A program made the translations under genes and the position numbers. From Stomorhina lunata (Eukaryota; Arthropoda; Insecta; Diptera; Rhiniidae): a stretch of DNA of 64,000 nt. The stretch covers positions 162,202,806-162,266,805 of the forward strand of contig OW121740.1 of assembly GCA_933228675.1 (NCBI GenBank), given 5' to 3'. The notes below the pieces were generated by a model. That model had not been told where the DNA came from and did no database searches. It saw only the letters and a list, made by a program, of their open reading frames with translations. Of the stretch, positions 36,282 through 48,058 are shown in pieces. Positions within the stretch are counted from its first letter, which is position 1; every line of letters begins with the position of its first letter.

Positions 36282-36360
36282 CGTCTGCCTGTTTTTCTGT
36301 CTGTCTGCCTGTTACAAACACGATAGTGCCAGAACAAAAGAAGCTATAGCATTAAAAGAA
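36282..36360 (+). mobile_element. Mini-me-like element, right half
   Basis: CGTCTGCCTGTTTTTCTG and CTGTCTGCCTGTTACAAACA followed by CACGATAGTGCC resemble what normally follows the GTCT run of such elements. I infer that the array at 34.0-36.3 kb sits within the microsatellite. Confidence 0.4.
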
Positions 36361-36973
36361 TACAAATATTCCTTGAAGTTTTTTGATAATACTTTCTTTT
36401 TCTCAAGGAGGGGAAATAAAAAAAACTAGATTCGTTATATCTCCTTAACCAAAAGGAATATAAAACAAAAAATAAATTGCGTTAAAATGTATTATAATAA
36501 AAAGTGACGAGTATCTGGTAAAAAACGCAAACAACATTTGTTAACGTTTGTGATATATGTATCTCTTAAACTATAAACAGTTTAATAAACAGACAGATCG
36601 AAAACCGAGCATTATATACATTCAAAAACACAATAAATACGAGTTATGAAGTTTCATCTTTACTTAACTTCCTACACTTTTGCTGTTGCTGATTCTTGGC
36701 AACTGTGGACTAGGGATAATGGTTAACCGGTGCGGAAACATAATAATGATATTTCGTATTTTTCTGCATATTTGTGGAATTCTTAGGTTCTTAATCATTA
36801 TACAGATCTGCAATGGTTTTACCTTAAAAAACTAGCAATTTGGATAGGTATTAGGTACTAAGCTTAAAGTATTCGTTGTGTTTCAAAATATTTCTTCTGA
36901 ATCGAAAAAAGAAGAAATCTCTCAGATTTTACAGACATACGGACATTGGAATAATTTGAGTCTGAGAAGAATC
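36361..36973. other. Spacer without recognised features
   Basis: AT-rich, no gene or repeat recognised. Confidence 0.35.
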
Positions 36974-37475
36974 GCATAGTGGGATGGTGGAAAAATATAA
37001 TGTAAATAAATCCACAACTTCTAAACCGTTGGGCGGATTTTGTATGTTCATATAGCAGAAGTGTTAGGGAGCTTAAGTTTTGAAGTTTACTGGTGCGGCA
37101 CAATCTGTCCCCAAAATAGGGCACCTCAGACTTATAAATCACTTAAAACGATATATAATTGTCATTTCCAACCTATTTATAATACATAGGTCAAGATCTA
37201 CAAAAACATTGCTACATGTATATCTTATCTCTTATGGTTTTAAAGATATTTGACTTCAAAAATTTAAATTATCAATTTTTGTCCCACACTGAATTTATAC
37301 TAATATCTGATCTATATATAAACCGATTTTCTTGATTTAAAGTCTTCTAAAAAAATAACAAAATTTTTGAATAATTTACAATCAAGAAGTGGTTTTCACA
37401 AGCAAGAAGGTTCCGTGCAATGGCTAAGAAGTTATGGACTTATCTCCATTCTATTTTTCCACCATCCCACTGTGC
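36974..37475. mobile_element. MITE-like element of about 502 bp
   Basis: The left end GCATAGTGGGATGGTGGAAA and the right end TTTCCACCATCCCACTGTGC are inverted copies with one mismatch, and the match extends a few bases inward. The interior has no intact ORF. The flanks share ATC, a possible 3-bp duplication. Superfamily unknown. Confidence 0.65.
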
Positions 37476-37974
37476 ATCGTACCACCTATGGTTAAGGAGC
37501 TAAAGACTTACCTTAATGTATAAAAATTTACCGTTTTTTTTTTTGAGAAATATTAAAAAACATTTTTATTTACTTTTTCTTTTAAAGATGCATTTTTTTT
37601 AGTTTATTTCCATTTTTTCTGTTTATTTAGTTAATATTTATTTCGAAAATATTTTAAAATAAGTTCAACTTCCTTAACGCCCAGTTCTTTCAAATTTTCT
37701 TATTTAAAGTTTATACACAAAAAAAGACTTACGGTTTTCTTTTAAATTTTTAATATTTTCTTGCCTTAAAGTCATTACAATAGTTAGTAATTAATTTAAA
37801 TTAATTAGTTACTTTATTTGTGTGGGATTTTGTTGGTTAATCTTGTGATTTTGTTGTTGTTGTAAATTGATTTATTTTCTTAAGGTGGATTCACCCACTG
37901 TGTCTGAATAGATTTAATGTATGAACTCTTCAAGATCATTTTTATAAATGGAGACCTTATTTTGTGCTAAAATT
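37476..37974. other. AT-rich spacer
   Basis: No gene recognised. Confidence 0.35.
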
Positions 37975-40900
37975 CCTATAAAACGCAAATTTTTTAAAAA
38001 TTTCCTATAAAAACTAAATTTTTGAAAAATTTCCCATAAAAGTGAATTTTTGAAAAATTTCCTCTAAAAAGTAAATTTTTGAAAAATTTCCTCTAAAAAG
38101 TTAATTTTTGAAAAAGTTCCTATAAAAAGTAAATTTTTGAAAATTTTCCTATAAAAAGTAAATTTTTGAAAAATTTCCTATAAAAACTAAATTTTTGAAA
38201 AATTTCCTGTAAAAAGTAAATTTTTGAAAAATTTCCTATAAAAGTAAATTTTTGAAAAATTTCCTATAAAAAGTAAATTTTTGAAAAATTTCCTATAAAA
38301 ATTAAATTTTTGAAAAATTTCCTATAAAAAGTAAATTTTTGAAAAATTTCCTAAAAGAAGTAAATTTTTGAAAAATTTCCTAAAAGAAATTTTTTGAAAA
38401 ATTTCCTATAAAAAGAAAATTTTTACAAAATTTCCTATTAAAGGTAAATTTTTTAAAATTTCCTATTAAAGATAATTTTTTTAAAATTCCCTATTAAAGG
38501 TAAATTTTTGAAAAATTTCCTTTAAAAAGTAAATTTTTGAAAAATTTCCTATAAAAAGTAAATTTTTGAAAAATTTCCTATAAAAAGTAAATTTTTGAAA
38601 AATTTCCTATAAAAAGTAAATTTTTGAAAAATTTCCTATAAAAAGTAAATTTTTGAAAAATTTCCTATAAAAAGTAAATTTTTGAAAAATTTCCTCTAAA
38701 AAGTAAATTTTTGAAAAATTTCTTATAAAAAGTAAATTTTTGAAAAATTTCCTATAAAAAGTAAATTTTTTAAAAATTTCCTATAAAAAGTAAATTTTTG
38801 AAAAATTTCCTTTAAAAAGTAAATTTTTGAAAAATTTCCTTTAAAAAGTAAATTTTTGAAAAATTTCCTTTGAAAAGTAAATTTTTTAAAAGTTTCCTTT
38901 AAAAAGTAAATTTTTGAAAAATTTCCTATAGAAAGTAAATTTTTGAAAAATTTCCTATAAAAAGTAAATTTTTGAAAAATTTCCTATAAAAAGTAAATTT
39001 TTGAAAAATTTCCTTTAAAAAGTAAATTTTTGAAAAATTTCCTTTAAAAAGTAAATTTTTCAAAAATTTCCTATAAAAAGTAAATTTTTAAAAAAATTTC
39101 CTTTAAAATGTAAATTTTCGAAAAATTTCCTTTAAAAAGTAAATTTTTGAAAAATTTCCTTTAAAAAGTAAATTTTTAAAAAATTTCCTTTAAAAAGTAA
39201 ATTTTTGAAAAATTTCCTATAAAAAGTAAATTTTTGAAAAATTTTTATAGGAAAAGTAAGTTTTTGAAAAATTCCTTTAAAAAGTAAATTTTTGAAAAAT
39301 TTCTTATAAAAGTAAATTTTTGAAAAATTTTCTATAAAAAGTAAATTTTTGAAAAATTTTCTATAAAAAGTAAATTTTTGAAAAATTTCCTATAAAAAAA
39401 AAAATTTGAAAAATTTGCAATAAAAAATAAATTTTTGAAAAATTTCCTATAAAAAGTAAATTTTTGAAAAATTTCCTATAAAAAGTAAATTTTTGAAAAA
39501 TTTTCTATAAAAAGTAAATTTTTGAAAAATTTCCTATAAAAAAAAAAAAATTTGAAAAATTTGCAATAAAAAATAAATTTTTGAAAAATTTCCTATAAAA
39601 GGTAAATTTTTGAAAAATTTCCTATAAAAAGTAAATTTTTGAAAAATTTCCTATAAAAAGTAAATTTTTGAAAAATTTCCTATAAAAAGTAAATTTTTGA
39701 AAAATTTCCTATAAAAAGTAAATTTTTGAAAAATTTCCTATAAAAAGTAAATTTTTGAAAAATTTCCTATAAAAAGACAATTTTTAAAAAATTTCCTATT
39801 AAAGGTAAATTTTTTAAAATTTCCTATTAAAGGTAAATTGTTTAAAATTTCCTTCAAAAAGTAAATTTTTGAAAAATTTCCTATGAAAAGTAAATTTTTG
39901 AAAAATTTCCTTTAAAAAGTAAATTTTTGAAAAATTTCCTTTAAAAAGTAAATTTTTGAAAAATTTCCTTTAAAAAGTAAATTTTTGAAAAATTTCCTTT
40001 AAAAAGTAAATTTTTGAAAAATTTCCTTTAAAAAGTAAATTTTTGAAAAATTCCCCATAAAAAGTAAATTTTTGAAAAATTTCCTATAAAAAGTAAATTT
40101 TTGAAAAATTTCCTATAAAAAGTAAATTTTTAAAAAATTTCCTCTAAAAAGTAAATTTTTGAAAAATTTCCTATAAAAAGTAAATTTTTGAAAAATTTCC
40201 TATAAAAAGTAAATTTTTGAAAAATTCCTTTAAAAAGTAAATTTTTGAAAAATTTCCTATAAAAAGTAAATTTTTGAAAAATTTCCTTTAAAAAGTAAAT
40301 TTTTGAAAAATTTCCTTTAAAAAGTAAATTTTTGAAAAATTTCCTTTAAAAAGTAAATTTTTGAAAAATTTCCTATAAAAAGTAAATTTTTGAAAAATTT
40401 CCTATAAAAAGTAAATTTTTGAAAAATTTCCTATAAAAAGTAAATTTTTGAAAAATTTCCTATAAAAAGTTAATTTTTGATAAATTTCCTATAAAAAGTA
40501 AATTTTTGAAAAATTTTTATAGGAAAAGTAAATTTTTGAAAAATTTCCTATAAAAAGTAAATTTTTGAAAAATTCCTTTGAAAAGTAAATTTTTGAAAAC
40601 TTTCTTATAAAAAGTAAATTTTTGAAAAATTTTCTATAAAAAGTAAATTTTTGAAAAATTTTCTATAAAAAGTAAATTTTTGAAAAATTTCCTATAAAAA
40701 AGAAATTTGAAAAATTTGCAATAAAAAATATATTTTTGAAAAATTTTTTATAAAAAGCAAATTTTTGAAAAATTTCCTATAGAAAGTAAATTTTTGAAAA
40801 ATTTCCTATCAAAAGTAAATTTTTGAAAAATTTCCTATAAAAAGTAAATTTTTGAAAAATTTCCTATAAAAAGTAAATTTTTGAAAAATTTCCTATAAAA

Positions 40901-41400
40901 AGTAAATTTTTGAAAAATTTCCTATAAAAAGTAAATTTTTGAAAAATTTCCTATAAAAAGTAAATTTTTGAAAAATTTCCTATAAAAAGTAAATTTTTGA
41001 AAAATTTCCTATAAAAAGTAAATTTTTGAAAAATTTCCTATAAAAAGTAAATTTTTGAAAAATTCCTTTAAAAAGTAAATTTTTGAAAAATTTCTTATAA
41101 AAAGTAAATTTTTGAAAAATTTTCTATAAAAAGTAAATTTTTGAAAAATTTTCTATAAAAAGTAAATTTTTGAAAAATTTCCTATAAAAAAATAAAATTT
41201 GAAAAATTTGCAATAAAAAATAAATTTTTGAAAAATTTTTTATAAAAAGCAAATTTTTGAAAAATTTCCTATAGAAAGTAAATTTTTGAAAAATTTCCTA
41301 TAAAAAGTAAATTTTTGAAAAATTTCCTATAAAAAGTAAATTTTTGAAAAATTTCCTATGAAAAGTAAATTTTTTAAAAATTTCCTATAAAAAGTAAATT
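37975..41400 (+). repeat. 29-bp minisatellite of about 115 units
   Basis: Unit: GTAAATTTTTGAAAAATTT followed by CCTATAAAAA. The AAATTTTT-G-AAAAATTT core is a perfect inverted repeat. Variant units (CTTTAAAAAG, TTTGCAATAAAAAATA) recur as blocks at about 39.39, 39.54, 40.70 and 41.19 kb, so multi-unit segments were duplicated. Confidence 0.95.
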
Positions 41401-42944
41401 TAAAATTAATTATTTTTCGCATAGTAAGATTAACAATTGCGCAACCTTTCCCCATCATTAACTTAATTTTTTTGGAATGTGGACTAATTCCACTTTCAAA
41501 ATAAAGTCTTTAAATATATCGGATCAAAAAACTACAAAATTGGTTTATGTTATCCTTGACTCCCAGTGGAGCAAAAATTGTTCTCATTATATAAATTAAA
41601 TTCAGACAAATGTGAACTAAGATGCTAATAGGCTTACCTTTGTCATTTCAAAGTCGAATAGTGTTTCGGGCACAATGAGTGAATCTACCTTTGCCAGATT
41701 GATTTTTTATTAATTTTAAATAATTTGCAAAATTGATTTTCGTTTGTATTTTCATTTATTTTTTTTTTATTTATTTATTTTTGCATACAAAATCTGTATA
41801 CCTATAGACCTATTACAACTTACAATCTACTATTTATAATATTTTTCTTTTATATTTTTAATAATATTATTATAATATAATAAACTTAAAAAATAAATAC
41901 AATTCTCCTTTAGTGTGTTTTTGTTTTTTTTATTTTAACTATAATTTTAGGTTTGTTTATTTTGTTGTGGTTTTTTTTTGTTTTTGTATAGATTGTTTAT
42001 TAATTATTTTCAAAATTTAAATTTTTGCAATAATTTTATATATTTAATTTTTCTTTATTTTTAATTACATATTTTATATATAATATAATTTTAGAATTTT
42101 CTTGTTTGTATATTTCAATAAATTAATGAAGCTGTACGTAGTCGTTATTTAGAATTTTTTCTAATTCTTATAATTTTATTCAAAATATTGCTGATGTTTT
42201 TTTTTATATATAATTTATGTTTTTAATTTAAATAATTTAATTATGAATTTTGTGAAGAATTTTCTTTTTTTATGTTTGAATGCTTTAATTATTTTTTTTT
42301 GTCCTACAACTTTTTTTTGTTAATATTAATTTTATTTTAATATTTTTTATGACTCTTTTTGTTTAAACTTAAATATTAGTGGGGTTTTTTTATTTTATAC
42401 AAAATTTTTTTAATATTTGTAGAATTTTTGTTTTGTTTTTTTTTTTTTTGTAATTTGCCTAAATAATATAACCTCACTTTTGTAAATTTATTTATAGGGT
42501 TTTGTTTTTTTATTTTTTTTTTGTTAATAAAACTATTAGTTTGCCTTCTATAGGTTTTGTTTGTGGATAAAAGTCTTTTATAAAAATTTTACATTTCTTT
42601 ACTTTAAATTTGAAAATTAGAGACCTGCTCTTAACCTATAAAAACTGGCTCCGCCGTTTAAATTTAAACGTCTCAGATCCATTTTCAATGAAAAATAAAT
42701 TTAAACTTAAAATTTGCTTCTTTTTCATTTTGATTTTTGAATCATTTAATTTTTGAAATATTTAAAGTTTTTTTTTACTTGAGAATTTTAAAATTTATTT
42801 TGAACTTAATAAAAATTAGTTTTGAAATGAATAAAAGCCCCAAGCCAGATCATGAACGCCGTTTAAATTCCGCCGCCAATCATATTGTAGATATAGAGCT
42901 TTAAAAGCTTACATGTAATTTTTGATAAATATCCAATAAAAATA
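41401..42944. other. Extremely AT-rich spacer
   Basis: Mostly T-rich runs with no gene. Two short GC-richer islands contain CCGCCGTTTAAA (near 42,652) and CCGTTTAAATTCCGCCG (near 42,860), which faintly recall the CCGCCGGAT modules. Confidence 0.4.
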
Positions 42945-44670
42945 GTAAATTTTTAAAAGATTTGCTATAAAAATAGGAAATTTTTGAAAAATTTCCTATA
43001 AAAATAGGAAATTTTTGAAAAATTTCCTATAAAAATAGGAAATTTTTGAAAAAATTTCCTATAAAAATAGGAAATTTTTGAAAAATTTCCTATAAAAATA
43101 GGAAATTTTTGAAAAATTTCCTATAAAAATAGGAAATTTTTGAAAAATTTCCTATAAAAATAGGAAATTTTTGAAAAATTTCCTATAAAAATAGGAAATT
43201 TTTGAAAAATTTCCTATAAAAATAGGAAATTTTTGAAAAATTTCCTATAAAAATAGGAAATTTTTGAAAAATTTCCTATAAAAATAGGAAATTTTTGAAA
43301 AATTTCCTATAAAAATAGGAAATTTTTGAAAAATTTCCTATAAAAATAGGAAATTTTTGAAAAATTTCCTATAAAAATAGGAAATTTTTGAAAAATTTCC
43401 TATAAAAATAGGAAATTTTTGAAAAATTTCCTATAAAAATAGGAAAATTTTGAAAAATTTCCTATAAAAATAGGAAATTTTTGAAAAATTTCCTATAAAA
43501 ATAGGAAATTTTTGAAAAATTTCCTATAAAAATAGGAAATTTTTGAAAAATTTCCTATAAAAATAGGAAATTTTTGAAAAATTTCCTATAAAAATAGGAA
43601 ATTTTTGAAAAATTTCCTATAAAAATAGGAAATTTTTGAAAAATTTCCTATAAAAATAGAAAATTTTTGAAAAATTTCTTATAAAAATAGGAAATTTTTG
43701 AAAAATTTCCTATAAAAATAGGAAATTTTTGAAAAATTTCCTATAAAAATAGGAAATTTTTGAAAAATTTCCTATAAAAATAGGAAATTTTTGAAAAATT
43801 TCCTATAAAAATAGGAAATTTTTGAAAAATTTCCTATAAAAATAGGAAATTTTTGAAAAATTTCCTATAAAAATAGGAAATTTTTGAAAAATTTCCTATA
43901 AAAGTAGGAAATTTTTGAAAAATTTCCTATAAAAATAGGAAATTTTTGAAAAATTTCCTATAAAAATAGGAAATTTTTGAAAAATTTCCTATAAAAATAG
44001 GAAATTTTTGAAAAATTTCCTATAAAAATAGTAAATTTTTGAAAAATTTCCTATAAAAAAAATAGTAAATTTTTGAAAAATTTCCTATAAAAATAGTAAA
44101 TTTTTGAAAAATTTCCTATAAAAATAGTAAATTTTTGAAAAATTTCCTATAAAAATAGTAAATTTTTGAAAAATTTCCTATAAAAATAGTAAATTTTTGA
44201 AAAATTTCCTATAAAAATAGTAAATTTTTGAAAAATTTCCTATAAAAATAGTAAATTTTTGAAAAATTTCCTATAAAAATAGTAAATTTTTGAAAAATTT
44301 CCTATAAAAATAGTAAATTTTTTTAAAAATTTCCTATAAAAATAGTAAATTTTTGAAAAATTTCCTATAAAAATAGTAAATTTTTGAAAAATTTCCTATA
44401 AAAATAGTAAATTTTTGAAAAATTTCCTATAAAAATAGGAAATTTTTGAAAAATTTCCTATAAAAATAGGAAATTTTTGAAAAATTTCCTATAAAAATAG
44501 GAAATTTTTGAAGAATTTTCTATAAAAATAGGAAATTTTTGAAAAATTTCCTATAAAAATAGTAAATTTTTGAAAAATTTTCTTTAAATATAGTAAATTT
44601 TTAAAAAATTTCCTATATAAATAGTAAATTTTTGAAAAATTTCCTATAAAAATAAGAAATTTTTGAAATT
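42945..44670 (+). repeat. 31-bp minisatellite with a 25-bp palindrome per unit
   Basis: About 55 very homogeneous units. Each has TAGGAAATTTTT-G-AAAAATTTCCTA (perfect inverted repeat around one G) plus TAAAAA. From about 44,030 to 44,430 the TAGG variant is replaced by TAGT, which breaks the outermost pairing, and TAGG then returns. Related to the arrays at 38.0-41.4 and 61.3-62.5 kb. Confidence 0.95.
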
Positions 44671-45989
44671 TTAGATGAACGAAAATGATTAAGGCCGTCA
44701 GCATATATTTTGTGCGTCGTTGGCTTCTTAAGATATCTCTGTATGGTTCAGGCTATATCAGTTAAAATTGAGCTTACAACCTCTAGTTTAATAAAATATA
44801 TCGAATATGATATAATCCTTTTTTATTACTTCCTAATTTTCCAATATAACTCTTCAAGTCATCATTAATTTGCTCGCGGTTCGTCCTTTTCGAAAATTTT
44901 CATATTCAATTGGAAGAATCGGGACTGGTATGACTGATACAATCCTTTTGTTATTACTGCCTGATTTTTAAATATAACTCCTCAGGGCGTCATTAATTCG
45001 TCCTATCCGAAAGCTTGTCATAACACTTGAAGGAATCTAGTTAAATTCTTAAGCCGCCGACATGAAATTTGGCGCTGAAATAGTCGCTGATCTAATTAGA
45101 ATGATTGTAAATCGTTGAGAATATATCAGCTGGAATAATCATGCTATTAACTAAAACTAAAAAAGTTTAAAAGTAACAAGATATAACCATTTCTTTAAGA
45201 AGTTAGGCTGAAGTTTGTTCATCCGTGGTCTAATCTTAAATTCGTCAAAAAGCTCAGTTTACTTCGGCTTGAAAAACCATGGTTTTTATGAAGTTTACCC
45301 AAAAGTTATGATCAATGTTTTTAATCATTAAGCCGCCGCGACAATATGAAAAAGCTTGCTCTTTTAACTGCTGGAAATTTGTTTATGGGCTTAGATCTTA
45401 TCAGAATATTTGCGAATAACTCTGAACAAGTCGACTAGAATTTTATATTTATTTTTGAAGTTTTCTTATGGTCAAAAAATTTTGGTTTGGAGCAAGATTG
45501 ACCAAAAGGAGAGCTTCGCACAGAAACAAAGTTATCTACCCGAATTTAAGTTGATGGCGATTATACTCTACTGAAAGTTTGATAAATTTTTAAAAGTTAT
45601 ATCGACGGTAAAAATTTGATTGACGCTAACCTTTAATGGAAACATGGTTAAGGTTTCGGGTATGAGAAATTATTACAAAACTACAAATTTAGCTTTTAGT
45701 TTGTAGAATTTTTAAACTTAAGTCGACGGCTAAAAATTTTACTGACGCTGATCTTTGTCGAAAACATGGTATGAGGATTTTTACAAAAATACAAATTTTA
45801 ATTTTAGTTAGCAGAATTTTTAAGATTTTGACGGCGGCTGAAAAATTTATCGCCTTTGATTTTTGGTGAAAACAAGGTAAGGGCTTCTGGTGGATGAGAA
45901 TTATAAAGAAAAAATGTATATTTTGATGTTTTCAAAATTGAAATTTTATCACAAAAAAACTCTTTTTTTTAAAGCTGATCTCTCCGGTT
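44671..45989. repeat. Old, diverged satellite-like sequence
   Basis: Phrases such as GACGGCGGCTGAAAA, GGAAACATGGTTA and AGAATTTTTAA recur at irregular spacing, looking like decayed relatives of the 147-bp repeat that follows. No gene. Confidence 0.5.
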
Positions 45990-47045
45990 TAAGATGTCGA
46001 ACAGAAACGAAGTTATCCATCCGCATTTAAATTGATCGAAATTACATTCAATTGAATGATTGAGAAATTTTTAAAATTTAGTCGACTGCTGGAAACATGA
46101 TTAGGCTTTCGTGTATTAAGATTAATACAAAAGTAAAAAATTAGACTTAATTGTAAAAAATTTGAAGGCGGCTGAAAATTTGAACGCCCTTAATCTTTGC
46201 TTAAGTTTAAGAAATTTTTAAAATTTAGTCAACGACTGGAAACATGATTAGGCTTTTGTATATAAAGATTAATACAAAAGTAAAAAATTAGACTTAATTG
46301 TAAAAAATTTGAAGGCGGCAGAAAATTTGAACGCCCTTAATCTTTGCTTAAGTTTAAGAAATTTTTAAAATTTAGTCGACGACTGGAAACATGATTAGGC
46401 TTTTGTATATAAAGATTAATACAAAAGTAAAAAATTAGACTTAATTGTAAAAAATTTGAAGGCGGCTGAAAATTTGAACGCCCTTGATATTTGATAAAGT
46501 TTAAGAAATTTTTAGAATTTAGTCTACGACTGGAAACATGATTAGGCTTTCGTGTATAAATATTAATACAAAAGTAAAAATTTAGATTTCATTTTAAAAA
46601 ATTTGACGGCGGCTGAAAATTTGAACGCCCTTGATCTTTGCGAAAGTTTAAGAATTTTTTAAAATTAAGTCGACGACTGGAAACATGATTAGGCTTTCGT
46701 GTATAATTATTAATACAAAAGTAAAAATTTAGATTCAATTTTAAAGCTTAAGAAATTTTCAACATTTAGTCGAAGACTGGAAACATGATTACTCTTTCGT
46801 CTAAAAAGATTAATACAAATTTAAAAATTTAGATTCAATTAAAAAAGAAATGACGGCGGCTGAAAATTTTATCACCCTTAATCTTTGCTAAGCTTAAGAA
46901 ATTTTTAAAATTTAGTCGACAGCTGGAAACATGATTAGGCTTTCATGTATAAATATTAATACAAAAGTAAAAATTTAGATTTAATTTTAAAAAATTTGAC
47001 GGCGGCTGAAAATTTGAACGCCCTTGATCTTTGCTGAAAACAATG
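45990..47045 (+). repeat. 147-bp tandem satellite
   Basis: GGAAACATGATTA recurs at 46,091, 46,238, 46,385, 46,532, 46,679, 46,779 and 46,925. Spacing is 147, 147, 147, 147, 100 and 146, with the short unit lacking the GGCGGCTGAAAATTTGAACG part. Units also share TTTAGTCGACGACT. Confidence 0.9.
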
Positions 47046-48058
47046 TTGGGGTTTCTGGTATGAGAATTTTAAAGAAAAAAATACATTTTTAGATTTTTTC
47101 AAAATTGAATTTTTATCAAAAACCTTCTTTTATTTTTCTAAAGGCAGACTAATAAATATTTATAATTAGGTATATTTTTTTGTTGGTTTTAAATTAAATT
47201 AAATATTTTTTTTTACACAATTTTAATTCTAAATAACTATAAACCTTCTACTGCTTTCATCCATTTAATTTGTACAACTAAAGCAATTATTTATATTATT
47301 TATATATAATTTTTCCATAAAAAGCTAGAAAAAAGTTTTTTATAAAGTTTTCATAGTTTTTCTTTTGTTTTGTTTTTTTTTTTATAGAAAATGTTTAACA
47401 AAAAAATATAACTTTGTATATATTTATATAACATTGTATAAAATGTAAAAAGTAACTTAAACACTTAATTAATGATCCCAAAAAAGAACAGAAAAGAATT
47501 AAATAAAAAATGAAATTAAAAATTATTAAAAAATAAAGAAAAAATATAGAAAAATAACTAAATGGAACTATTTTTATAAAATTTTACAAAATTATTATAA
47601 TTATTATACAATATATAAAATATAATAATATATTTTTTTTTAAAGAAATACATCACAAACTTTGATTTTTTTTTTCAATATTTTTTGTATAATAATTTCA
47701 AGACTTTGAATACAACTCTGTTTTAGGTTTTCTTTTGACTTTTTCATAATTTACAATAAAGTTTTGTATTTAACACCAAAGCAAAATTTTTAGCTTATTG
47801 AAAATCTTTGGATTTAAATTAAATTATTGCAAAAAATAAGAAAATTTTTCTAAAAAAAAAAAATTATTGTATAGTATAAAGTTATTTTTTTTAGTATAAA
47901 GAAACAAGGAGTTTACGAAGAGTTTGTTTGATTTTTGACCGATAGTTAATGTTAATATGTTCCAAATTTGTTTTGAAAAATTTCAAATTTTAAATGTCCA
48001 ATTTTTTCTTCTTGTGTATTTTACGTTGTTTCGTTGTTGCTGCGGATTTGGTTTTATA
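47046..48058 (-). other. Probable 3' UTR and flank of the ELOVL gene
   Basis: A very AT-rich stretch directly after the minus-strand stop codon. No other gene is seen. The 3' end cannot be placed from sequence alone. Confidence 0.4.

Noticed and set aside
36864..37142. 92-residue ORF on the minus strand
   Set aside because: It overlaps the MITE-like element boundary and has no recognisable domain.
37975..44670. CRISPR-like regular repeats
   Set aside because: Units are directly adjacent without unique spacers, in a eukaryotic genome. These are minisatellites.
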